Shown: piece after piece, positions 54,252-64,000 of the stretch | How positions within the stretch are numbered: position 1 is the first letter of the stretch | Layout of the letters: every line of letters starts with the position of its first letter | From: Pseudomonas citronellolis | Lineage (GTDB): Bacteria; Pseudomonadota; Gammaproteobacteria; Pseudomonadales; Pseudomonadaceae | Length of the DNA stretch: 64,000 nt | Assembly (NCBI RefSeq): GCF_900112375.1 | Contig: NZ_FOLS01000028.1 | Span: 54,383 to 118,382, forward strand | Direction of reading: 5' to 3' | Notes under the pieces: model-generated | The model's input: only the letters and a program-made list of their open reading frames with translations | Told to the model about the DNA's origin: nothing | The model's database searches: none | Program-made: the position numbers and the translations under genes

Positions 54252-55577
54252 TCAGAGTTCTATCTGCGTCCACTGGCGCTTCTGCCACATCACCGCGAAG
54301 ATTGCCGAGGCCAGGCCGCGCTGGATGATCTGCATGCTCCAGATCGCCAGCAGGCCGCCGCCCAGCACCGGGCCGACCAGGTAGGCCAGGGGCAGGAAGA
54401 ACAGCCACTGGTTGCCCAGGCTGACGGCCATCACCGTGCGCGTGGCGCCGGCGCCGAGCAGCGCCTGGGTCAGCACCAGGGCGGTGGCGTCGATGACCAT
54501 GCCCAGGCCGGTGAACATCAGCGGCACGCGGCCCAGCTCGATCAGCGCCGGGTCGCTGACGAACAGCCGCAGGATCGCCTCGGGGAACATCCAGAACGGC
54601 GTGCCCAGCAGCGCCAGGCCGCAGGCGGCGACCTTGACCACGTCCCAGCCCCAGCGGTGGGCGCTGTCGAAGTCGCGCTCGCCCATGCACTGGCTGACCA
54701 GGGTGGTGGCGGCCATGCCCAGGCCGATGCCGGGCAGGATCAGGAACAGCGCCAGGTTGATCAGCACGTGGGCCACCGCCAACTCGCGGGTGCCGACCTG
54801 GGCGATGATCCAGAACAGCAGGGTGATGCCGGCGGCGAAGAAGAACTGCTGCAGCGAGTTGGGCAGCGACAGGCGCAGCATCACGCGGATTTCCCGCTCG
54901 CTCGGGCGGCGCGCGAGGAAGCCGTGCCGGCGGGCGTCGCGCCAGGTGATCCAGGCGTAGATCGCCGAGCCCAGGTACAGCGCCAGGGTGGTGCCCAGGC
55001 CGCTGCCCACCGCGCCCATGCGCGGCAGGCCGAACAGGCCGTGGATCAGGCTGTAGCTGATGGCGGCGTTGGCCAGGTGCATGACCACCAGGGTGCGCAT
55101 GTAGGTGCCCGAGCGCCGGGTGCCGTTCCAGTAGCCGCGGAAGGAGAAGTTCAGGCCCACGGCCAGCACCGAGAGCGTGCGCCACTCGAAGTAGGGCACG
55201 CCGATGGCCAGCACCTCGGGGTCGGGCGACAGCAGGCTGACGATGGGTCTGGCGAACAGCAGGCAGGCCAGGCTGATCGGCAGGGCCAGGCCCAGGGCCA
55301 CCAGCAGCCCGCAGTTCAGCGGCGCGGCCAGGTCGCCGTCGCGGCCCTGGCCGCGGCGCCGCGCCACCAGCGCCTGGACGCCGGCGCCCAGGCCCATGAC
55401 CAGGGAAATGGCGACGAAGTTGGCGTAGCTGCCGATGCCCACACCGGCCAGGGACTTTTCCCCGAGGTGGCCGACCATGGCGGCATCCACCAGGTTGAGC
55501 AGGCTCTGGCTGAGCATGCCGCCGATGATCGGCAGCCCCAGGCAGAGGATATTGCGAAGGCGCTCGCGCTCTAGCAT
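54252..55577 (-). CDS. MATE family efflux transporter (NorM/DinF-like)
   Basis: A 441-residue membrane protein with twelve hydrophobic segments in two bundles. The first contains GLPIIGGMLSQSLLNLVDAA, MVGHLGEKSLAGVGIGSY, and the second SLPNSLQQFFFAAGITLLFW. These match MATE exporters that expel cationic drugs or dyes using Na+ or H+. A single gene whose start lies next to a repeat cluster. Confidence 0.92.
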   Translation of the reverse strand: MLERERLRNILCLGLPIIGGMLSQSLLNLVDAAMVGHLGEKSLAGVGIGSYANFVAISLVMGLGAGVQALVARRRGQGRDGDLAAPLNCGLLVALGLALPISLACLLFARPIVSLLSPDPEVLAIGVPYFEWRTLSVLAVGLNFSFRGYWNGTRRSGTYMRTLVVMHLANAAISYSLIHGLFGLPRMGAVGSGLGTTLALYLGSAIYAWITWRDARRHGFLARRPSEREIRVMLRLSLPNSLQQFFFAAGITLLFWIIAQVGTRELAVAHVLINLALFLILPGIGLGMAATTLVSQCMGERDFDSAHRWGWDVVKVAACGLALLGTPFWMFPEAILRLFVSDPALIELGRVPLMFTGLGMVIDATALVLTQALLGAGATRTVMAVSLGNQWLFFLPLAYLVGPVLGGGLLAIWSMQIIQRGLASAIFAVMWQKRQWTQIEL

Positions 55578-55709
55578 GGCGTCCCCGAACTGCAGGTGAT
55601 CCGGCGATTGTTGGTCGAGGGCGGCGGCGTGCCGGTGACCGCGCCCCTCACGGCAAAGCCTAGCGTAACGGGCGCGGCGATGCCCGTGCGGTCGTCGGTT
55701 GCGGTGATT

Positions 55710-56128
55710 TGTAGGAGCGGGCCCTGCCCGCGAAATCGCGCGCAGGGCCCGCTCCTACAGGAGATCGGCGTGGGTGGGGCAGCGTAGGAGCGGATCTCAT
55801 CCGCGAATCGCGCCGGGATGTCCGGCTATCGCGGACAAGGTCCGCTCCTACGGGGAGGCGCCATGCCTTACGGCGAACTGTAGGAGCGGGCCCTGCCCGC
55901 GATTTCGCGCGCAGGGCGCGCTCCTACATGGATACGGCGTGGGTGGGGCGGCGTAGGAGCGGATCTCATCCGCGAATCGCGCCGGTGGTTCCGGCTATCG
56001 CGGACAAGGTCCGCTCCGGGGAGGCGCCATGCCTTACGGCGAACTGTAGGAGCGGGCCCTGCCCGCGAATCGCGTGCAGGGGAATGGCGTGGGTGGGGCA
56101 GCGTAGGAGCGGACTCCGTCCGCGATTC
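55710..56128. repeat. REP-like repeats, 2.5 copies of the composite unit
   Basis: The unit (GTAGGAGCGGGCCCTGCCCG pair, spacer GGCGTGGGTGGGGCAGC, GTAGGAGCGGATCTCATCCG / GGACAAGGTCCGCTCC pair, spacer GCGCCATGCCTTACGGCGAA) starts at 55711, 55880 and 56046, a period of 166-169. The third copy lost one palindrome arm. The last element GTAGGAGCGGACTCCGTCCG ends 3 bases before the YggL stop. The 130 bases between the MATE start and 55710 hold its promoter only. Confidence 0.85.
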
Positions 56129-56130
56129 CG

Positions 56131-56481
56131 TCAGTCGAGCAACCCGTGCCAGCAGTCGCTCAGCTCGCCGAGCTCGGAGGAGGTGCACCAGGCCTGGCTC
56201 TGCAGCCACTGGCGGACGGTTTCGCGGTCGGCTTCATCGAGGCTGCCGACGGCATTCAGGCACAGGTAGCCGGTGAACTCGCCGTCCTCGGTGGCGCCGC
56301 CGACGAACAGCCAGCCCTGGGATTCGACGAAGGCGATCCACTGGTCGAGCACTTCGTCCAGGTCGCCGCTGTAGTTCACTTCCAGGCTGAAGCCCAGTTC
56401 CTTGAACTCGGCCAGGCGCAGTTTCTTGCGCAGGCGGCGCTTGCGCGGTTTTTCCATCTGTTCGGGGGAGAGGTATTTCAT
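56131..56481 (-). CDS. YggL family 50S ribosome-binding protein
   Basis: A 116-residue DUF469/YggL protein: basic start (EKPRKRRLRKKLRLAEFKEL) then FSLEVNYSGDLDEVLDQWIA and FVGGATEDGEFTGYL. YggL binds the large ribosomal subunit in E. coli. ATG follows AGGAGCG and lies 22 bases after metH on the same strand, so the genes may be co-transcribed. Its TGA stop directly abuts a repeat. Confidence 0.85.
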   Translation of the reverse strand: MKYLSPEQMEKPRKRRLRKKLRLAEFKELGFSLEVNYSGDLDEVLDQWIAFVESQGWLFVGGATEDGEFTGYLCLNAVGSLDEADRETVRQWLQSQAWCTSSELGELSDCWHGLLD

Positions 56482-56503
56482 TTTTTCGCTCCTGGAAGGC
56501 GGA

Positions 56504-60196
<3,693 letters not shown>

Positions 60197-60276
60197 GGGA
60201 ACTACCTGGAAACGGCTGTGGCAAAGGGTCGCTGATGATAGCAAACCTGCAGGGGATTTGAGCTGACCGGGCTTTT

Positions 60277-60295
60277 ACATGAGCGCAGTTCATGT
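60277..60295. promoter_or_regulatory. MetR-like inverted repeat between metH and cti
   Basis: ACATGAGCGCAGTTCATGT: arms ACATGA/TCATGT, with inner TGAG-CGCAG-TTCA differing by one base from the MetR consensus TGAA-N5-TTCA. It is 81 bases before the metH start, a suitable activator position. The site is also 77 bases before cti. Confidence 0.45.
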
Positions 60296-60371
60296 TGTAC
60301 CGGCCATCGGTTGGCCGCAAAAGCCCGCGGAGCCGCTAGAATCCGCCTATTCACGAGGTAGGGAGTTACCG

Positions 60372-62660
60372 ATGTCCTTGCGCGCATCCTTTGCGTTGAC
60401 CATTGCGTTCATGCTGCTTTCAGCCGTTGCCCAGGCAGCCGGCATTTCCTACAGCAAGGACATACAGCCGATCTTCACCGACAAGTGCGTGGCCTGCCAC
60501 GCCTGCTACGACTCGCCGTGCCAGCTCAACCTGAGCGCCGCCGAGGGCGCCCAGCGCGGCGCCAACAAGCTGCCGGTGTACGACGGCACCCGCACCAAGG
60601 CCCAGGAAACCACGCGCCTGTTCCTCGATGCCCACGGCGCCGACGCCTGGCGGCGCAAGGACTTCTGGTCAGTGCTGGACGCCCGCGGCGGCCAGGCGGC
60701 GCTGATGCAGCGCATGCTCGACCTCGGCCAGGCCCACCCGCTGGTGCCCAACGCGAAGATCCCCGAGGGCCTGGACCTGTCGATCAACCGCAGCAACCAG
60801 TGCCCGACGCCGGACAGCATCGACGAGTTCGTGCAGAAGAACCCGCGCAGCGGCATGCCCTTCGCCGTCACCGGCCTCAGCGCCCAGCAGTACGCCACCC
60901 TGAAGCGATGGCTGGCCGAGGGCGCGCCGGTGGACGAGCAGGCCTGGCAGCCCGGCGCCGGCGAGGCGCGGCAGATCGCCGAATGGGAGCGCTTCCTGAA
61001 CCAGCCCGGCGCCCGCGAGAGCCTGGTTTCGCGCTGGCTCTACGAGCACCTGTTCCTCGCCCACCTGTATTTCGAAGAGCAGGGCGCGCCGGGGCACTTC
61101 TTCCAACTGGTGCGCTCGCGCACGCCCAGCGGCCAGCCCATCGACCCCATCGCCACGCGGCGGCCCAACGACGACCCCGGGGCGGCCTTCTACTACCGCC
61201 TGTGGCCGATCCAGGGCGTGATCGTGCACAAGACGCACATCACCTACCCGCTGAGCCCGGCCAAGCTGGCGCATACCCGCGAGCTGTTCTTCGCCGACGC
61301 CTGGGCGGCCGACAAGGTGCCCGGCTACGGCCTGCAGCACCGCGCCAACCCCTTCGAGACCTTCGCCGCTATCCCGGCGCGGGCGCGCTACCAGTTCATG
61401 CTGGACAACGCCGAGTACTTCGTCCGCACCTTCATCCGCGGCCCGGTGTGCCGCGGGCAGATCGCCACCGACGTGATCCGCGACAACTTCTGGGCGATCT
61501 TCCAGGATCCGGCCCACGACCTCTACGTCACCGACCCGGCGTACCGGGCCAAGGCCACGCCGCTGCTGGGCCTGCCCGGGCAGATCGACGACATGGGCCA
61601 GATGCTCCAGCAATGGACCAGCTACCGCGACAAGCGCAACGAATACGAGGCGCTGCGCCTGGACGCCTACGAAGAGGCCGCGGCGCCGACCTGGGCGGAC
61701 ATCTGGCGCGGCAACGACAACGCGCTGCTGTCGATCTTCCGCCAGTACGACAGCGCCTCGGTGCGCAAGGGCCTGATCGGCGGCGTCCCGCAGACGCTGT
61801 GGTGGATGGACTACCCGCTGCTGGAGCGCACCTACTACCAGTTGGTGGTCAACTTCGACGTCTACGGCAACGTCTCGCACCAGGCGCAGACGCGCCTGTA
61901 CTTCGACCTGATCCGCAATGGCGCCGAGCAGAACTTCCTGCGCCTGATGCCGGTGGCCGCGCGCAAGCACCTGCTCGACGACTGGTACCAGAACAGCGGC
62001 CGGCTGAAGATGTGGCTGGACTACCAGAACCTCGACAACGACGCGCCCACCGGCCTGGACCTGCCGGAGAAGGGCGCCAAGAACGCCTTCGCCGTGCAGT
62101 TGCTGAGCCGCTACGCCAGCCTCGATGCGCGGCCCGACCCGATCAACCTGTGCCAGGACGGCGGCTGCTACCGGCGCAGCGTCCCGCGCCCGCTGCAGGA
62201 CGCCGAGCAGGCCTTCAGCCGCCTGGTCAGCCGCCCGGCGGCGGGGCTGAAGGTGATCGAGCAATTCCCCGAGGCGACCATCCTGCGCGTCGAGCTGCCC
62301 GGCGGGAAACGCGAGATCTACACGGCGCTGCGTAACCGCGCGCACAGCAACGTCGCCTTCATGCTCGGCGAGTCGCTGCGCTACCAGCCGGGGCTGGACA
62401 CCCTGACCATCTACCCGGGCGTGCTCTCCAGCTACCCGAACTTCATGTTCGACCTCAAGGCGGAGGAGGCCGGCGACTTCGTCTCGGCGCTGGAGCGCGT
62501 GCAGAGCCAGGAAGACTTCGACAAGGTGGTGGAACGCTGGGGTATCCGCCGCAGTAACCCGCAGTTCTGGCGCTACTTCCACGACCTCGACGCCTACCTG
62601 CGCGAGACCGAGCCGGTGGAGGCGGGCATCCTCGACATGAACCGCTACGAGAACCTCTGA
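60372..62660 (+). CDS. cti: Fatty acid cis/trans isomerase
   Basis: A 762-residue exported protein with a Sec signal (1-22, ends AQAA). The heme-binding motif is in FTDKCVACHACYDSPCQLNL, with CVACH at about residue 42. Long catalytic region (FAAIPARARYQFMLDNAEYF, WWMDYPLLERTYYQLVVNFD) matches Cti of Pseudomonas, which turns cis unsaturated membrane fatty acids to trans under solvent or heat stress. Periplasmic. Divergent from metH. GTAGGGAG precedes the ATG. Confidence 0.95.
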   Translation: MSLRASFALTIAFMLLSAVAQAAGISYSKDIQPIFTDKCVACHACYDSPCQLNLSAAEGAQRGANKLPVYDGTRTKAQETTRLFLDAHGADAWRRKDFWSVLDARGGQAALMQRMLDLGQAHPLVPNAKIPEGLDLSINRSNQCPTPDSIDEFVQKNPRSGMPFAVTGLSAQQYATLKRWLAEGAPVDEQAWQPGAGEARQIAEWERFLNQPGARESLVSRWLYEHLFLAHLYFEEQGAPGHFFQLVRSRTPSGQPIDPIATRRPNDDPGAAFYYRLWPIQGVIVHKTHITYPLSPAKLAHTRELFFADAWAADKVPGYGLQHRANPFETFAAIPARARYQFMLDNAEYFVRTFIRGPVCRGQIATDVIRDNFWAIFQDPAHDLYVTDPAYRAKATPLLGLPGQIDDMGQMLQQWTSYRDKRNEYEALRLDAYEEAAAPTWADIWRGNDNALLSIFRQYDSASVRKGLIGGVPQTLWWMDYPLLERTYYQLVVNFDVYGNVSHQAQTRLYFDLIRNGAEQNFLRLMPVAARKHLLDDWYQNSGRLKMWLDYQNLDNDAPTGLDLPEKGAKNAFAVQLLSRYASLDARPDPINLCQDGGCYRRSVPRPLQDAEQAFSRLVSRPAAGLKVIEQFPEATILRVELPGGKREIYTALRNRAHSNVAFMLGESLRYQPGLDTLTIYPGVLSSYPNFMFDLKAEEAGDFVSALERVQSQEDFDKVVERWGIRRSNPQFWRYFHDLDAYLRETEPVEAGILDMNRYENL

Positions 62661-62671
62661 CGGCTGACCCT

Positions 62672-62740
62672 GTGGGAGCGAGCTTGCTCGCGAACCCAAG
62701 CCCGCAGCGGGGCTGTTCGCGAGCAAGCTCGCTCCTACAG
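62672..62740. repeat. Single REP-like inverted pair after cti
   Basis: GGGAGCGAGCTTGCTCGCGA and TCGCGAGCAAGCTCGCTCC form a long hairpin 12 bases beyond the cti stop and could stabilise or end its transcript. The left foot reads GTGGGAGC instead of GTAGGAGC; the right foot is CTAC. Confidence 0.85.
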
Positions 62741-62770
62741 GGAGGGGCATCCGGCCAACTGCGAATTATT

Positions 62771-62787
62771 CCTACTAAATTGGTAGG
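62771..62787. promoter_or_regulatory. IscR-type-1-like site at the nfuA promoter
   Basis: CCTACTAAATTGGTAGG is a CCTAC-N7-GTAGG inverted repeat resembling the ACT-R-WWW-Y-AGT core of IscR type 1 sites. A TAAACT -10-like box lies at 62814-62819. nfuA of P. aeruginosa is reported to be under IscR control, which supports the reading. Confidence 0.5.
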
Positions 62788-62844
62788 GCTTTATCCGGGG
62801 CGGGCGAATGGCGTAAACTGCCTCCACGTTTGCGAGGAGTTGCC

Positions 62845-63429
62845 ATGAGCGCCATCACCATTACCGAAGCTGCCCAGGATTACCTGGCCGAACTGCTGGT
62901 CAAGCAGGACACCCCCGGGATCGGCATTCGCATCTTCATCACCCAGCCGGGCACCCAGTACGCGGAAACCTGCATCGCCTACTGCAAGCCGGGCGAGCAG
63001 AAGCCGGAAGACACCCCGATCGGCCTGAAGGACTTCACCGCCTGGGTCGACGGCATCAGCGAGCCCTTCCTGGAAGACGCCGTCGTCGACTACGCCACCG
63101 ACCGCATGGGCGGCCAGCTGACCATCAAGGCGCCGAACGCCAAGGTGCCGATGGTCAACGAGGACAGCCCGATCACCGAACGCATCAACTACTACCTGCA
63201 GACCGAGATCAACCCCGGCCTGGCCAGCCATGGCGGCCAGGTGAGCCTGGTCGACGTGGTCGAGGACAACATCGCCGTGCTGCGCTTCGGCGGCGGCTGC
63301 CAGGGCTGCGGCATGGTCGACATGACCCTCAAGGACGGCGTCGAGAAGACCCTGATCGAACGCATCCCGGAACTGAAGGGCGTGCGCGACGTCACCGACC
63401 ACAGCAACAAGGAAAACGCCTACTACTGA
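62845..63429 (+). CDS. nfuA: Fe-S biogenesis protein NfuA
   Basis: A 194-residue protein: degenerate A-type N-terminal domain ([20 protein letters not shown], 1-95) and a NifU-like C-terminal domain with the scaffold motif [14 protein letters not shown] holding the CxxC. It carries a 4Fe-4S cluster to clients under oxidative or iron stress. GAGGAG precedes the ATG; an earlier frame start at 62830 is less likely. It ends the conserved block and has its own terminator. Confidence 0.96.
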   Translation: MSAITITEAAQDYLAELLVKQDTPGIGIRIFITQPGTQYAETCIAYCKPGEQKPEDTPIGLKDFTAWVDGISEPFLEDAVVDYATDRMGGQLTIKAPNAKVPMVNEDSPITERINYYLQTEINPGLASHGGQVSLVDVVEDNIAVLRFGGGCQGCGMVDMTLKDGVEKTLIERIPELKGVRDVTDHSNKENAYY

Positions 63430-63452
63430 GTGGTGGGTGTTTCGGCAAAACA

Positions 63453-63476
63453 GCCGCCCTTCGGGGCGGCTTTTTT
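63453..63476 (+). terminator. Terminator of nfuA
   Basis: GCCGCCC and GGGCGGC pair around TTCG and are followed by six T residues, 24 bases after the stop. Confidence 0.92.
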
Positions 63477-63485
63477 GTGCGCGTG

Positions 63486-63707
63486 GTTCCGCGAATCGCG
63501 CCGGAATGGCCGGCTATCGCGGACAAGGTCCGCTCCTACGGGGGAGAAATACCGTGCCCCCGGCGACCTGTAGGAGCGGGCCCTGCCCGCGATTCGCGCG
63601 CAGGGCGCGCTCCTACAAGGGAATGGTGCGGGTGGGGCGGCGTAGGAGCGGATCTCATCCGCGAATCGCGCCGGGATGTCCGGCCATCGCGGACAAGGTC
63701 CGCTCCT
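63486..63707. repeat. REP-like cluster interrupted by the IS110-family element
   Basis: Contains a GCGAATCGCGCC / GGACAAGGTCCGCTCC element, the GTAGGAGCGGGCCCTGCCCG pair, spacer GTGCGGGTGGGGCGGC and the GTAGGAGCGGATCTCATCCG / GGACAAGGTCCGCTCC pair. The last arm should read on as GCTCCTACGG as in every other copy, but breaks after GGTCCGCTCCT at 63707, where unrelated sequence begins. That break is the likely insertion junction. Confidence 0.8.
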
Positions 63708-63943
63708 TGTATGTCGACGACCCGCCATAACGGCGGGTAGTCTCCGGCTGATCACCGGAAGGAAGACCAGGAAGACGTGTCCGCTCCTAGGCTACGAGCC
63801 TGCACTGTAGATAGTCTCCTGCCTTCCCAATCCACTCGTGAGTCCGAACGGTATCTGGAGCCCCACCCGGTGGTAGCTCGCATAGGCAAGGTTGGATGGA
63901 GTGGAGTGCTGATGATGTAAAGCTGTAAGAGGTAGCAGGAGTT
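63708..63943 (+). ncRNA. Non-coding left end of the IS110-family element, candidate bridge RNA
   Basis: Between the repeat junction and the transposase start lie about 236 non-coding bases with clear hairpins: CCCGCC-ATAAC-GGCGGG (63721-63737), TCCGG-CTGATCA-CCGGA (63743-63759) and GAGC...CCACC-C-GGTGG...GCTC (63858-63879). IS110 elements encode a bridge RNA in this place that pairs with target and donor DNA. GTCCGCTCCT at 63779-63788 copies the ten bases left of the junction, as a target guide would. Boundaries and RNA are inferred; the rest of the element is outside the window. Confidence 0.4.
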
Positions 63944-64000
63944 ATGGCCATCGTAGTGGGCGTGGATATCGCCAAGAAAACTTTCGACATTGCGGTTCTG
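63944..64000 (+). CDS. IS110-family transposase, N-terminal fragment cut by the window edge
   Basis: ATG at 63944 after AGGAG begins MAIVVGVDIAKKTFDIAVL and runs open to the last base (19 codons). The VDxAKxxF start is the first part of the RuvC-like DEDD domain of IS110/IS1111 transposases, with the first catalytic Asp. The remaining about 300 residues and right end are outside. The long leader favours the IS110 subgroup over IS1111, but one motif cannot decide this. Confidence 0.75.
   Translation, partial: MAIVVGVDIAKKTFDIAVL

Noticed and set aside
60197..60371. Cobalamin or SAH riboswitch before metH
   Set aside because: The leader is short and lacks the B12 box and the SAH riboswitch core; only a MetR-like inverted repeat was found.

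Overview
This window looks like chromosomal DNA of a Pseudomonas of the P. aeruginosa lineage. Direct evidence is the very GC-rich third codon positions, an OprF that reads almost like the P. aeruginosa protein, a FimL, and the gene order ldcA - permease - enoyl-CoA hydratase - fimL - nudC - TSUP - ... - SDR - APH-like kinase - SCP2 - phosphoglycerate mutase family - sohB - yhdH - ... - cysI - ... - metH - cti - nfuA. From memory this matches the P. aeruginosa PA1818-PA1847 block. The first 32 kb do not follow that order and look like species-specific content. Many intergenic gaps are packed with GTAG-footed REP-like palindromes, which suggests a repeat-rich relative such as the P. citronellolis/nitroreducens group (inference).

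Layout. 1-3.4 kb: truncated M20 amidohydrolase, MFS transporter and DUF2817 metallopeptidase, a small catabolic group. 3.4-4.6 kb: a frameshifted small gene and coding-poor DNA, then oprF. 6.0-8.2 kb: cell-wall hydrolase, DUF4124 protein and two small unknown genes. 8.5-10.2 kb: a chemoreceptor. 10.7-14.3 kb: TorF-type porin, exported YtcJ-like amidohydrolase and a divergent LysR regulator. 14.3-19.7 kb: AraC regulator facing a Baeyer-Villiger monooxygenase / esterase / SDR operon, plus an EamA exporter. 19.9-22.3 kb: RraB-like protein, glutamine amidotransferase, HTH-PAS-PAS regulator. 22.9-29.2 kb: AhpD-like protein and class III aminotransferase divergent from an amino-acid ABC transporter, a C45 acyltransferase and an RpiR regulator. 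29.3-31.7 kb: glpR-glpD with two clear GlpR operators. 32.2-63.4 kb: the conserved Pseudomonas core block. 63.7-64 kb: the left end of an IS110-family element inserted in a REP-like repeat.

How the genes work together. The core block holds polyamine/lysine metabolism (LdcA with its permease), type IV pilus/cAMP signalling (FimL), sulfite and methionine metabolism (CysI, MetH), membrane adaptation (Cti) and Fe-S repair (NfuA). The accessory part is mostly uptake-plus-catabolism clusters, each with its own regulator.

The most interesting signals are: the IS110 left end, whose non-coding leader contains a 10-nt copy of the repeat it is inserted in, as expected for a bridge-RNA target guide; three unrelated genes whose TAG stop codon is the GTAG foot of a repeat; a ~171-bp tandem array of composite repeats; and several promoter-region operators (13-bp-phased CTAG boxes, paired GlpR boxes, GCAA...TTGC repeats, and AAnAAnAA Hfq/Crc-type motifs). 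Coordinates of starts were adjusted by eye to ribosome binding sites; all family assignments come from motif recognition without database searches.
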